Part shown: positions 53,443-62,145 of the stretch, in pieces
Position numbering within the stretch: position 1 is the first letter of the stretch
Layout: the number at the start of each line of letters is the position of its first letter
Origin: Leptospira montravelensis
GTDB taxonomy: Bacteria > Spirochaetota > Leptospiria > Leptospirales > Leptospiraceae
NCBI RefSeq assembly: GCF_004770045.1
Contig: NZ_RQFO01000016.1
Location: forward strand, 211,501-275,500
Reading direction: 5' to 3'
Length of the DNA stretch: 64,000 nt
Translations under genes and position numbers: made by a program
The notes under the pieces: model-generated
The model's input: the letters and a program-made list of their open reading frames with translations, nothing else
Databases searched by the model: none
What the model was told of the DNA's origin: nothing

Positions 53443-53701
53443 TAATTTCTGAATGATTTAGTGAGCTACGGGGAAGTTCCTACCTTCCTTTTCCATACTT
53501 GTCAAATCATTTAGCCTTTGCTTATGAGGTCTCACCATGCATGGGTGAGGCGGGAGCGAGACCACAAACCGGAGTGAGCCCAGTCGGATTTAGAAAAAAA
53601 CAAAAAAGCCGCTGTCCTTTCGGAGGAGCGGCTTTGATCCAAACCAACGAACCAACTTACCTACGTAAGTCGGTATTCATTGTATTTTTCTGACTTAACT
53701 C
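53443..53701. other. Intergenic region with structured GC-rich element
   Basis: Within about 260 gene-free bases, 53528-53563 holds a nested dyad: GGTCTC (53528) with GAGACC (53558), and inside it CTCACC / GGTGAG around ATGCAT (53531-53549). The pckA terminator follows. A short open frame (53499-53693) crosses both structures and is not a gene. Confidence 0.55.
53605..53635 (-). terminator. Rho-independent terminator of pckA
   Basis: On the minus strand AAGCCGCT pairs with AGCGGCTT across a hairpin that itself pairs TCC/GGA; it is followed by TTTTTTG and TTTTTTT. It lies about 65 bases after the pckA stop. Confidence 0.85.
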
Positions 53702-55294
53702 TTACGCTACTGGACCGTATTGGCTGTAATCAAATTCTTTAGAACCAGTAAGGTATTTTTTGTAGTTCTCAATGAATTGTTTTGCAAGGTCAGTTGCTGT
53801 TTTGTCATATTCTTCTTTGTTTTCCCAAGCGTTACGTGGGTTGAGGATATGAGCATCCACACCATTAACTGATTTAGGGAAAGAAACTTGGAATACTGGG
53901 TGTTTTTCGAACTCGGATTTTTCAATGTTTCCGTTGAGGATTTCATTGATGATTTGGCGAGTTGCAGGAAGGTTCATACGTTTTCCGACTCCATACTTTC
54001 CACCAACAAGACCTGTGTTGATTAGGTATGCATTTACTTGGTGTTTTTTCATTTTTTCACCGAGTAACTTTGCGTAGTATGTTGGGTGAAGAGTCATAAA
54101 CGCCTGACCAAAACAAGCTGAGAAAGTTGCTTGTGGTTCTTTCACACCGCGCTCTGTTCCCGCAACCTTAGCTGTGTAACCAGAAAGGAAGTGATACATT
54201 GCTTGTTCGATAGAAAGTTTAGAAACCGCAGGAAGAACACCATAAGCATCATAAGTAAGAAAGATCACAGTGTTAGGGTGACCTGCTTTCGATCCTGGTT
54301 GGATGTTATCGATGTGAAAAATTGGGTAAGAAACTCTTGTGTTTTCTGTTTTTGCAGCAGAAGAGTAATCTACCTTTTTTGTAGCCGCATCAAATACTAC
54401 GTTTTCTAGAAGAGCATCACGACGGATGGCTGCATAGATTTCTGGTTCTGTTTTTGGATCCAAATTGATGGTTTTTGCATAACATCCACCTTCAATGTTG
54501 AAAATTCCATTATCGTCCCAACCATGTTCATCATCACCTATGAGTTTGCGGTGTGGGTCAGTGGAAAGAGTGGTTTTTCCTGTTCCGGATAATCCAAAGA
54601 AAAGAGCGCTATCTCCATCCTTACCAACGTTAGCGGAACAGTGCATTGTGAGCACGTTTTTGAGCGGCAGGTAGTAGTTCATGACAGAGAAAATCCCTTT
54701 TTTCATTTCTCCACCGTATTCGGTTCCGCCGATGATACAGATTTTTTTTGCTAAGTGGAAGATCACAAACACTTCAGAATTGAGGCCGTGTTCTTTGTAT
54801 TTTGCGTTTTTGTAACCAGAAGCGTTGATGATAGTAAATTCTGGATTTAGTTTTTCTAGTTCTTCTTTTGTTGGGCGGAGGAACATATTGGTGCAAAAAT
54901 GGTGTTGCCAAGCTCTTTCCGTAACCACACGGAGGGAGATACGTGTGTCATCGTTAGTTCCTGCATGACCATCAAAAACATAAAGTTTTTTGTTATCTAG
55001 GAATTTGGTTACTTCTGTGTATAATTCATTGAAAATAGCTTCAGAAACCTTTGTGTTGACCGGTCCCCACCAAATGTTGTTTGTGGAAGAAGGTTCATCG
55101 ACAAAGTATTTGTCTTTAGGGGAGCGACCCGTAAAAATCCCGGTATCTACCATCATCGTTCCGTTATCAGAAGTTACGCCTTCTTTGTTGTTCAATTCGT
55201 GCTGGTAAATTTCTTCGTATGATAAGTTATGGAAGACTTCAGACGGTTTAAGGCCTAATTCAGCAAGGCCGCGCAGATTAGTAGATACTGACAT
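53702..55294 (-). CDS. pckA: Phosphoenolpyruvate carboxykinase (ATP)
   Basis: PckA converts oxaloacetate and ATP to PEP, the entry step of gluconeogenesis. The 530-residue protein is full length: [14 protein letters not shown] (about 52-65, oxaloacetate site), [21 protein letters not shown] (about 190-210), P-loop [12 protein letters not shown] (about 234-245) and the IGDDEHGW metal site (about 252-259). In spirochaetes living on fatty acids this enzyme supplies sugars. It is divergent from glgA with 70 bases between; GAGGAGAG stands before the ATG. Confidence 0.97.
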   Translation of the reverse strand: MSVSTNLRGLAELGLKPSEVFHNLSYEEIYQHELNNKEGVTSDNGTMMVDTGIFTGRSPKDKYFVDEPSSTNNIWWGPVNTKVSEAIFNELYTEVTKFLDNKKLYVFDGHAGTNDDTRISLRVVTERAWQHHFCTNMFLRPTKEELEKLNPEFTIINASGYKNAKYKEHGLNSEVFVIFHLAKKICIIGGTEYGGEMKKGIFSVMNYYLPLKNVLTMHCSANVGKDGDSALFFGLSGTGKTTLSTDPHRKLIGDDEHGWDDNGIFNIEGGCYAKTINLDPKTEPEIYAAIRRDALLENVVFDAATKKVDYSSAAKTENTRVSYPIFHIDNIQPGSKAGHPNTVIFLTYDAYGVLPAVSKLSIEQAMYHFLSGYTAKVAGTERGVKEPQATFSACFGQAFMTLHPTYYAKLLGEKMKKHQVNAYLINTGLVGGKYGVGKRMNLPATRQIINEILNGNIEKSEFEKHPVFQVSFPKSVNGVDAHILNPRNAWENKEEYDKTATDLAKQFIENYKKYLTGSKEFDYSQYGPVA

Positions 55295-55364
55295 GGATCT
55301 CTCCTCGATTTCACTTTGTGTTTTTCTAGCTTCTTACTTTGCGAGTCGGTGTCAATAACAGAAA

Positions 55365-56795
55365 ATGAAGATTCTCCACGCATCCGCAGAATATTTTCCA
55401 TACATTAAAATGGGAGGGCTTGCCGACATGCTCTCCTCTCTCACCAAAGAACAAGCAGAGACAGAAGAAGTTTATGTCGCATTGCCACGGATCGCAAAGA
55501 TGGGGAAGGAACCTAAATGGACTGGCAAAGAGTTTCCCGCCCTCCTCCCAAGAGATACCAAAACCGATTCCCTAATCGTTTCCGTACTGAAAAACTCTAG
55601 ATTTTTGGAAGCAGAAGAGTCTCAGGTCAAATTGTACTTTTTTGAATCAGATTTATTCCAATCCTTAAACTCAATTTATGGACACGAAGAAGAACATTTT
55701 CGATTTGCCATGTTCTCTTATGCATGTTATGCGCTAAGCCAAATCTTAAAAGTAGATATTTTTCATGCCCATGATTGGCATACAGCCTTGTCACTTGCCT
55801 TACAAAAAGATTCAGCTTTCCCCATCCCTTCGGTTTTTACTGTCCACAATTTGGCTTACCAAGGAGACCACCCCTATTGGATGACCGGGTTTTTAAAAGA
55901 AGATCCCTTTCGCCTCATCACAAGTCCCTTTGACCATGACGAAAAGTGTAACTATATGAAAGCAGGGATTCTATCAGCTTCCCAAATCACAACGGTGAGT
56001 CCCGGTTACAGAGAAGAAACCTTGTCAGAACCAAATGGATTTGGGCTTAGTTATTGTTTAAATCAAAGATCTTCCGATTATTCTGGAATTTTAAACGGAA
56101 TCGATACGGATGAATGGAATCCAGAAAAAGACAAAAGAATTTTTAAATCTTATACCGAAAAAAACTGGAAAGAAGGAAAATTAAAAAACAAAGAAAACTT
56201 ATATCAGGAAATAGGAAGACCTTTTTTGCCATTAGATGTACCATTGATTGGCTTAATTGGAAGACTTACCTACCAAAAAGGTTTTCCTACATTTCTACAA
56301 GCCTTTCTAGATAGACAGCATCTACCGCACCGTTATGTGGTGCTTGGTTCAGGTGATTTGGAATTGGAAAAGGCTTTCTATAATCTCTCAGACAAATTTC
56401 CTGACTTATTTTATTTTTATAGAGGATATAACGAAAGTTTGGCTCACAAAATTGAAGCCGCTAGCGATTTTTTTCTTATGCCTTCTTTGTTTGAACCATG
56501 TGGACTTAACCAAATGTATAGTCATACCTATGGAACGATACCCATTGTATCTCGTGTTGGTGGTTTACGAGATACTGTCGAAGAATCTAGTTTATTAAAA
56601 TTCAAAACCGGAATTGTTTTTGAACCAGGTGATGCAGGTTCGCTAGGTTATGCCTTAGAACGTGCCAAAGACTTATATCATTCCGAAGACCATGCTGTTG
56701 TAGTGAAAAACATTATGAGTTTGGATTGGAGTTGGAAAAAAAGAAAATTAGAATATGATTTTGTTTATCAAAAAGCGATTGATCTAAAAATATAA
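55365..56795 (+). CDS. glgA: Glycogen synthase (ADP-glucose type)
   Basis: GlgA elongates alpha-1,4-glucan. The 476-residue GT5 protein has the ADP-glucose binding motif KMGGLADM (15-22), FHAHDWHTALSL (about 126-137), FTVHNLAYQGDHPYW, IGRLTYQKGF (about 303-312) and MPSLFEPCGLNQMYSHTYGTIPIVSRVGGLRDTV (about 371-405), with the catalytic Glu. A glycogen-binding-domain protein lies elsewhere in the window (21663), but not in the same operon. It is divergent from pckA. Confidence 0.96.
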   Translation: MKILHASAEYFPYIKMGGLADMLSSLTKEQAETEEVYVALPRIAKMGKEPKWTGKEFPALLPRDTKTDSLIVSVLKNSRFLEAEESQVKLYFFESDLFQSLNSIYGHEEEHFRFAMFSYACYALSQILKVDIFHAHDWHTALSLALQKDSAFPIPSVFTVHNLAYQGDHPYWMTGFLKEDPFRLITSPFDHDEKCNYMKAGILSASQITTVSPGYREETLSEPNGFGLSYCLNQRSSDYSGILNGIDTDEWNPEKDKRIFKSYTEKNWKEGKLKNKENLYQEIGRPFLPLDVPLIGLIGRLTYQKGFPTFLQAFLDRQHLPHRYVVLGSGDLELEKAFYNLSDKFPDLFYFYRGYNESLAHKIEAASDFFLMPSLFEPCGLNQMYSHTYGTIPIVSRVGGLRDTVEESSLLKFKTGIVFEPGDAGSLGYALERAKDLYHSEDHAVVVKNIMSLDWSWKKRKLEYDFVYQKAIDLKI

Positions 56796-56880
56796 AGTAT
56801 TTCTCATTCCATCGGAAATTTTTCTGACTCATCCATAAATAACAAATTCACTTTAAGATCATTGTCTTAATTTTCATAAG

Positions 56881-56994
56881 TTATGGCGCCTCGAACTCGT
56901 TAGTTGCCGTAATTCCAACCTAGCAACGACCGCGCTTTACGCTCCAATCTTTCGCCTCTGGGAAAGGATTTCCGCTACAATCGCTGGCGCATAA
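56881..56994. repeat. Candidate intergenic repeat with terminal inverted ends
   Basis: A 114-base, GC-richer block in the AT-rich gap 56796-57185 begins TTATGGCGCC and ends GGCGCATAA, near-perfect inverted ends. Its inside has partial complementarity between CTCCAATCTTTCGCC and GGGAAAGGATTTCCGC. It looks like a non-coding repeat of MITE type, but I cannot see a second copy in the window. Nothing else is supported in the gap. Confidence 0.5.
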
Positions 56995-57185
56995 TTTCAT
57001 TTCTCTCGCTCATCTAAAATCAAATATTAGGACTCGTACGAATCTAATAAGTCAATTTTTTATTCCTTCCATCCCACAAAAGGCTTGTGAAATTATGTAT
57101 TTCTATTTCTTTAAGAAATCAAAATTTATTATCTAATTCTATTCTTTCTCTTTTTTAGATGATAGAATGAAACCGAAAGGGAAAT

Positions 57186-58811
57186 ATGTCGATATTCAAA
57201 TTTCATAAGAAAGTTCCAACTATTAAAATCTTATTACTAACACTTTTATTTTCTCTATTTCCTCTTAACAACTGCAAACTGGAACTAAACAATCCAAGTG
57301 ATCCAAGATCAAAGAGTTTTTTTGAAACCGCACTTTGGAATTTCTTTCTAAATTCATTATGTAATCCAAATACAAGCGGATATTTTCAATTTGGAAGTGG
57401 AAATACTTTAATCATACCCTTATCTCTCAAAGTATTAAATAGTGGGAATACAGTTGTTACTGCAATATCGGGAGAACCACTTTTTTGGAATGGGCGTACC
57501 AGTGGAGTTAACGGAAGCCATCAAAATTCGGCATTAAATGCAGTTGTTTTCGTCATAGACAAAAGTTTTTCAAGAATATTATGGCTGGATTATATTGGTG
57601 AAATGAGTTATGGAATTGATGATTGGCCTTTACCAGAAACTATTTCGGTTGATGAATTTTCCAACGGAGATTTGGCAGTATATGCTTTGGTAAATGGTGC
57701 AGGAAGATCAAATGTAACCAATGCAAAAACAACTACTAATGCATTCTACCTTGCTCGGCTGAAACAACATTCTGGAGAAATTGTTTGGCAAGGTTATTTG
57801 AATAAAGACAACTCAAGACTTGGAACAAAAACTTATGCGATGTCCATCATTAACTTTGATCAAATTGCCCTCTTATTCCAAGGAATTTCTGAAGCTTCAA
57901 CTCCAACCCAAGACAATATAGGACTAGGATATCCTGGTCTTCCGTATCCAATCTATGGCTCAAATGCAACAACGGTTAGCCAAAAGGAACTAGGAATTGC
58001 AGTGGTTGATGGTAATGGAAATGGCCTGATTCAAAGTTTTTTGCCTAATACTGGATCTGCAACAGAAGCAGTTCTATTCAAATCAGATGGAAACAAAATT
58101 TTACTTGCTGGAAGTACATCAAACAATTTTGTCTCAACTTCAGGTCACCCGAAAGTGAATGAAAGCAGAGTTTTTTATGGAGTTATAAACTCGGGATTAA
58201 CTTGGGATGCATTGAGTTATTATGGACCAACAATTACAGCTGGTACTTTCAATTTACAAAAAGCGTTATTTGCTAACAATGAAGTTTTTTTAATTGGGAA
58301 AACTGGTGAACCGTATTCTACACCTAACACCATTTACCCTTTCCAAGGAACATCAGGTCGCAGAAATTACCAAATATTGAAACCGGACAAAAGAAATACT
58401 GGTTTAATCTGGGGTCAATTTTTAGGAGCCAGTGCCTACAATGTGCCAGAGGTATTACCGGGAAATTTAGCATACAATAGTGGAAGGCAAGAAATTGTTG
58501 GGAATCTATTGGCAATAGACAATGGCAATGTATTTACAGGTATATCTTCTGATATCACTTTAGGCAATTTTCAGTATCCACTGGCTCAAGCAAGATTGAA
58601 AATCAATCCTTCTAATGGCGGATTCAATCAACTACAATACTATGATGCCACCTCAGACAGTAGTGGTAATAATGGAAAGTTTCTCACCAATCAAGTGGAC
58701 GCATGTGCGGGAAGAATGGTGACAATTCATTCCAAATTTGGTGCCATTGCAAACTTTAGTACCGCTAGAAATTTTGAAATCTCAACAATGCCTGCAAGTG
58801 CAGAACCATAA
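57186..58811 (+). CDS. Large lipoprotein, propeller-like
   Basis: This is a 541-residue lipoprotein with a lipobox ending PLNNC (about Cys30). The mature part is beta-rich with repeated segments such as VFVIDKSFSRILWLDYIGEM, LARLKQHSGEIVWQGYL, KILLAGSTSNNF and NEVFLIGKTGEPY, which suggest a beta-propeller of the SBBP/delta-60 kind. There are few Cys, and Asn/Ser/Gly content is high. No enzyme motif is seen. AAGGGA stands before the ATG. It is probably surface exposed. Confidence 0.78.
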   Translation: MSIFKFHKKVPTIKILLLTLLFSLFPLNNCKLELNNPSDPRSKSFFETALWNFFLNSLCNPNTSGYFQFGSGNTLIIPLSLKVLNSGNTVVTAISGEPLFWNGRTSGVNGSHQNSALNAVVFVIDKSFSRILWLDYIGEMSYGIDDWPLPETISVDEFSNGDLAVYALVNGAGRSNVTNAKTTTNAFYLARLKQHSGEIVWQGYLNKDNSRLGTKTYAMSIINFDQIALLFQGISEASTPTQDNIGLGYPGLPYPIYGSNATTVSQKELGIAVVDGNGNGLIQSFLPNTGSATEAVLFKSDGNKILLAGSTSNNFVSTSGHPKVNESRVFYGVINSGLTWDALSYYGPTITAGTFNLQKALFANNEVFLIGKTGEPYSTPNTIYPFQGTSGRRNYQILKPDKRNTGLIWGQFLGASAYNVPEVLPGNLAYNSGRQEIVGNLLAIDNGNVFTGISSDITLGNFQYPLAQARLKINPSNGGFNQLQYYDATSDSSGNNGKFLTNQVDACAGRMVTIHSKFGAIANFSTARNFEISTMPASAEP

Positions 58812-58993
58812 AAGAACCTTCCAGGACTATCTAGACAAACAAAGAACCAGAATTTTTTTTATGACAAAACTGAGATTCAAATTAGTGGTTTATTCAGAAA
58901 AATAGAGAATTTTTTTCATTTTTTCCTTCCCATTTTGTCACAAACGAGAAAATCAATTGTCCCAAGAAGAAAACAATTCTTTAGGAGAATTAT

Positions 58994-59368
58994 ATGAAAC
59001 TTTTTTCTCTCATCTTGACTGGCTTTGTAGCTGTAGAACATGTGTTCATTTTGGTCTTGGAAATGTTCCTTTGGAAAACTGAATTTGGTATGAAAGTGTT
59101 CCAACTAACACCAGAAACCGCAGAAATCACAGCAAAGTTAGCAAAAAACCAAGGCCTCTATAATGGATTTTTAGCAGCGGGACTTTTTTGGGCACTGATT
59201 TTAATCAAAGACCAAAAACAAAAATTCCAAACCATTTTATTTTTTCTCATTTGCGTTGTGGTAGCAGGTATTTACGGATCAGCAACTGCTAAGTTTTCGA
59301 TTTTGTTTTCACAAGGATTACCAGCTTTTCTTGCTCTTGTAGTTCATTACGTAGCCAACAAAAAATAA
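58994..59368 (+). CDS. DUF1304 membrane protein
   Basis: This is a 124-residue protein with four membrane helices and the DUF1304 pattern: FVAVEHVFILVLEMFLW (11-27), GLYNGFLAAGLFWAL (about 54-68), VVVAGIYGSATAKF (about 86-99). The function is unknown. TAGGAGA precedes the ATG. Its stop overlaps the sigma factor start in TAATG, so the two are translated together. Confidence 0.9.
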   Translation: MKLFSLILTGFVAVEHVFILVLEMFLWKTEFGMKVFQLTPETAEITAKLAKNQGLYNGFLAAGLFWALILIKDQKQKFQTILFFLICVVVAGIYGSATAKFSILFSQGLPAFLALVVHYVANKK

Positions 59369-60237
59369 TGATCGATGATCCGCATCTTCCTTTATTAGAA
59401 AATTCCCTGTCGGGTAAAACCAATGCTTTGGAGGAATTGATTCATATTTTCCAACCCAAAGTATTTTCTCTGGCTTTGAAATTTTTATGGAACCCTGAAG
59501 ATGCGGAAGACGCAACACAAGAAATTTTAGTGAAAGTAATTACCAACTTAGGAGGTTTTCGAAAAGAAAGCAAACTATCAACTTGGATTTATAAAATCGC
59601 CAGCAATCATTTAATCAATTTACAAAAATCAAAAATGGAAAGAAGAAAGGTACATCTTAGAGTGATTCGTGAAGAACTACATCGAACTCAATCGCCATAC
59701 GATCCAAATTCCCACATTCCAAGTCATCTCGAAGAGAAAGAATCTGCACCAAAAGTTTCCGAACTTGTTTTACATGTACAAGTTGCTTGCACCTATGCAA
59801 TGTTACAAGGTCTTACTAGACCTTACAGAATGGCTTACCTTCTAGGTGAGGTTTTCCAAACATCCAGTGAAGAAGGCGCATCTGTGATGGGTATACGGCA
59901 AGAAACCTTTCGACAAAGGTTGTTTAGAGCAAGAAAACAGATGGAAACATTTCTTGGAAAAGAATGCAGTTTAACCCATGCAAACAATCCATGCCAATGT
60001 ACCAATCGAATCAAATATGCTACGAAGGCGGGAAGGATTAAAACCTATCTCAAACTTTCTGAACAAATGAAACTAGATGGGAGGTGGAAAGAAATAAAAC
60101 CTATGATGGCAGATACTTCCAAAATTCGTAAAGCAGCCGAAGTATTTCGTAATCACCCAGAATTTTTGCCAAAAAAAAACCAATTGGAAAGTATCAGAAC
60201 TTTGTTACACAACTCGTTTCCACTCACGACTCGGTGA
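59368..60237 (+). CDS. ECF-type RNA polymerase sigma factor with Cys-containing tail
   Basis: This is a 289-residue sigma factor. Region 2 (about 20-85) reads FLWNPEDAEDATQEILVKVITNLGGFRKESKLSTWIYKIASN; region 4 (about 140-205) ends EEGASVMGIRQETFRQRLFRARKQM. Beyond it, about 85 residues form an unusual tail with CSLTHANNPCQCTNRI (three Cys near 208-220), which might bind metal or redox signals. No anti-sigma gene is adjacent; DUF1304 membrane protein is translationally linked. Its 3' end overlaps the convergent AraC gene by 33 bases. Confidence 0.85.
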   Translation: MIDDPHLPLLENSLSGKTNALEELIHIFQPKVFSLALKFLWNPEDAEDATQEILVKVITNLGGFRKESKLSTWIYKIASNHLINLQKSKMERRKVHLRVIREELHRTQSPYDPNSHIPSHLEEKESAPKVSELVLHVQVACTYAMLQGLTRPYRMAYLLGEVFQTSSEEGASVMGIRQETFRQRLFRARKQMETFLGKECSLTHANNPCQCTNRIKYATKAGRIKTYLKLSEQMKLDGRWKEIKPMMADTSKIRKAAEVFRNHPEFLPKKNQLESIRTLLHNSFPLTTR

Positions 60238-61101
60238 ACTTCCAAAAATACGTTTATAAGCTTTGGAAAAAGAAAAAGCCGACGCATAACCTACATTTTG
60301 TGCAATTTCTTCAAGGCCCATATTCCCTTTCTGAAACAATTGTTTAGCCTTTTCCATTCTAAGTTTTGCCAAATATTCCATCGGTGGAATTCCGAGAACA
60401 TCCTTAAATTTGTTAGCAAGGTTGGCACGAGACACACCTGTTTCTTTTGCTAAAGATTCAATCGTCCAATCTTTACTATATCCATTGTGTAACTTTTCCA
60501 ATGCATATAATACTAATGAGTCATGAAATGCTTTTACCCAACCCACTTGTGATGTTACATTTTGGTTCAACCACATGCGCAACATATAATATAACAAAAT
60601 ATCTGTTAACCTTTGTAAAATTAAATCTGTGCCCAAATTTAACTCCAATTCGCGAGACAGAATTTGAATAATATCTCCTAATGCATGGTGAGCTTGTATA
60701 GTTTCGAATGGAATGTGAATAAAATCGGGAATTTCCAGAAAAAATGGATGTGTTGGTCCAGGAGGCACTTCATAACGAATCGAAACAAATGTAGTAACAG
60801 GATTTTCTTTTTTAAGACGTATCTCTTTATCACTTAAAAATCGTTCAACAGTTACCACTTTTGCTTTAGGATCCGATAAAAGTTCGTGATTGATTCCTCG
60901 GGTGATAAATATTAAATCACCTTTGTGCAAAGGAATTGTAGTATTACCCATCCTCGCATAACAGCTGCCTTGTGTCACCACATGAAAGCCTCCACTCCTT
61001 TCACAAGGAAAGTGGAATCCAAAACTATCGTAAATTTGCCCTTTGGAAAGGAGGTCATTTTTCCAACCGGCAGAGGCGAGAATATCAGAAAGTAGATCCA
61101 T
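60205..61101 (-). CDS. AraC-family regulator with cupin domain
   Basis: This is a 298-residue regulator: N-terminal cupin of the AraC type (about 25-170; GFHVVTQGSCYARMG, LHKGDLIFITRGINHEL) and C-terminal tandem HTHs (about 195-295; ESLAKETGVSRANLANKFKDVLGIPPMEYL, EEIAQNVGYASAFSFSKAYKRIFGSSPSREW). It is divergent from the NmrA-type oxidoreductase, its likely target. I choose ATG 61101; a TTG nine codons earlier is less likely. Confidence 0.9.
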   Translation of the reverse strand: MDLLSDILASAGWKNDLLSKGQIYDSFGFHFPCERSGGFHVVTQGSCYARMGNTTIPLHKGDLIFITRGINHELLSDPKAKVVTVERFLSDKEIRLKKENPVTTFVSIRYEVPPGPTHPFFLEIPDFIHIPFETIQAHHALGDIIQILSRELELNLGTDLILQRLTDILLYYMLRMWLNQNVTSQVGWVKAFHDSLVLYALEKLHNGYSKDWTIESLAKETGVSRANLANKFKDVLGIPPMEYLAKLRMEKAKQLFQKGNMGLEEIAQNVGYASAFSFSKAYKRIFGSSPSREWKRVV

Positions 61102-61186
61102 AACCCTTTTTCTTTCCAATTTCACCAAATGTCTACAAGTTTATACGATTGGATATATTTTTAATATTATTTGACATAGACAGTCC

Positions 61187-61205
61187 AGAATATTCGTAGT
61201 ATTCT
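61187..61205. promoter_or_regulatory. Inverted repeat between AraC and NmrA-type genes
   Basis: AGAATA-N7-TATTCT is a perfect dyad in the 145-base divergent region, 11 bases after a TTGACA (61171-61176). It is a candidate operator for the AraC protein, although AraC sites are usually direct repeats. Confidence 0.45.
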
Positions 61206-61246
61206 AGATTTATTCACGGATTGGATTCCGAAACTAAGGATAAACT

Positions 61247-62095
61247 ATGAAAGTATTTGTATACGGCGGCTCAGGACTCGTCGGTGGCCACTTAATCAAA
61301 GAATTGTTAAACAATGGACATGAGGTATTTGCAGGATCCAGAAAACCGGAATCCCAAAAGAGTTCCACTAACTTACATTGGGTTTTTGCAGATTCTAGTG
61401 ATCTTAACAAAGGACAGGAAATCTTAGAAAAAGTAGATGCTGCTTTTTTTCTGAGCCCTCCAGGCCAAACCAACCAATACGAAATTCTATCTCCTTGGAT
61501 AGAAAAAGCAAAACAAATTAGTTTAAAAAAACTTGTATTAATGACTGCGATGGGTGTAGAACATGCGCCACCAGAAGCACCGTTTCGCAAAACAGAGATT
61601 ATGCTTGAAGGATCGGGTATACCTTGGAATATCATTCGTCCTAACTGGTTTATGCAGAACTTTCACACATTCTGGATTGCTGGGATCAAACAAGATGGAA
61701 AAATTTATTTTCCAGGTGGAAATGCAAATACAAGTTTTATTGATGCAAGAGACATTGCCTCTGTGGCATCAGTCCTTCTCACAAGTTCAAAAAATGATAA
61801 CCAAGCCTTTACTTTGACAGGTCCTGAGTCAATCGACCATAACGTAGTAGCCGACCATTTAACAAAAGTAAGCGGAAAAAATATTGAATATGTTGATGTT
61901 GATCCAAAAATTTTTGAATCCTCACTTGTATCTGCTGGACTCTCAAAAGATTATGCTGCATTTCTTGTAATGATTGCCGGTGCCTTAAAAGAAGGATTTG
62001 CTTCTCCTATTTTGGATACAGTGAAAACTTTAACCGGCAAAAATCCAATTTCTTTTAGCCAATATGCAAAAGAAAATGCAAATGCTTGGAAATAA
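61247..62095 (+). CDS. NmrA-like NAD(P)-binding oxidoreductase
   Basis: This is a 282-residue atypical SDR: YGGSGLVGGHLIKELL (5-20) for the cofactor, AFFLSPPGQTNQYE, MTAMGVEHAP, IIRPNWFMQNF (about 127-137) and FTLTGPESIDHNVVADHL near the C-terminal part. This is the QOR2/NmrA pattern of quinone reductases or redox sensors. AAGGAT precedes the ATG. It is divergent from an AraC gene, an arrangement common for inducible detoxification reductases. Confidence 0.88.
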   Translation: MKVFVYGGSGLVGGHLIKELLNNGHEVFAGSRKPESQKSSTNLHWVFADSSDLNKGQEILEKVDAAFFLSPPGQTNQYEILSPWIEKAKQISLKKLVLMTAMGVEHAPPEAPFRKTEIMLEGSGIPWNIIRPNWFMQNFHTFWIAGIKQDGKIYFPGGNANTSFIDARDIASVASVLLTSSKNDNQAFTLTGPESIDHNVVADHLTKVSGKNIEYVDVDPKIFESSLVSAGLSKDYAAFLVMIAGALKEGFASPILDTVKTLTGKNPISFSQYAKENANAWK

Positions 62096-62145
62096 AAATT
62101 CAAACATTTAAATTTGAATCGATAACATTAAGTTTGGATTGAATT

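Noticed and set aside
53499..53693. A 64-codon plus-strand frame after the DUF1761 gene
   Set aside because: It runs through the nested dyad element and the pckA terminator, has no RBS and no recognisable protein character.
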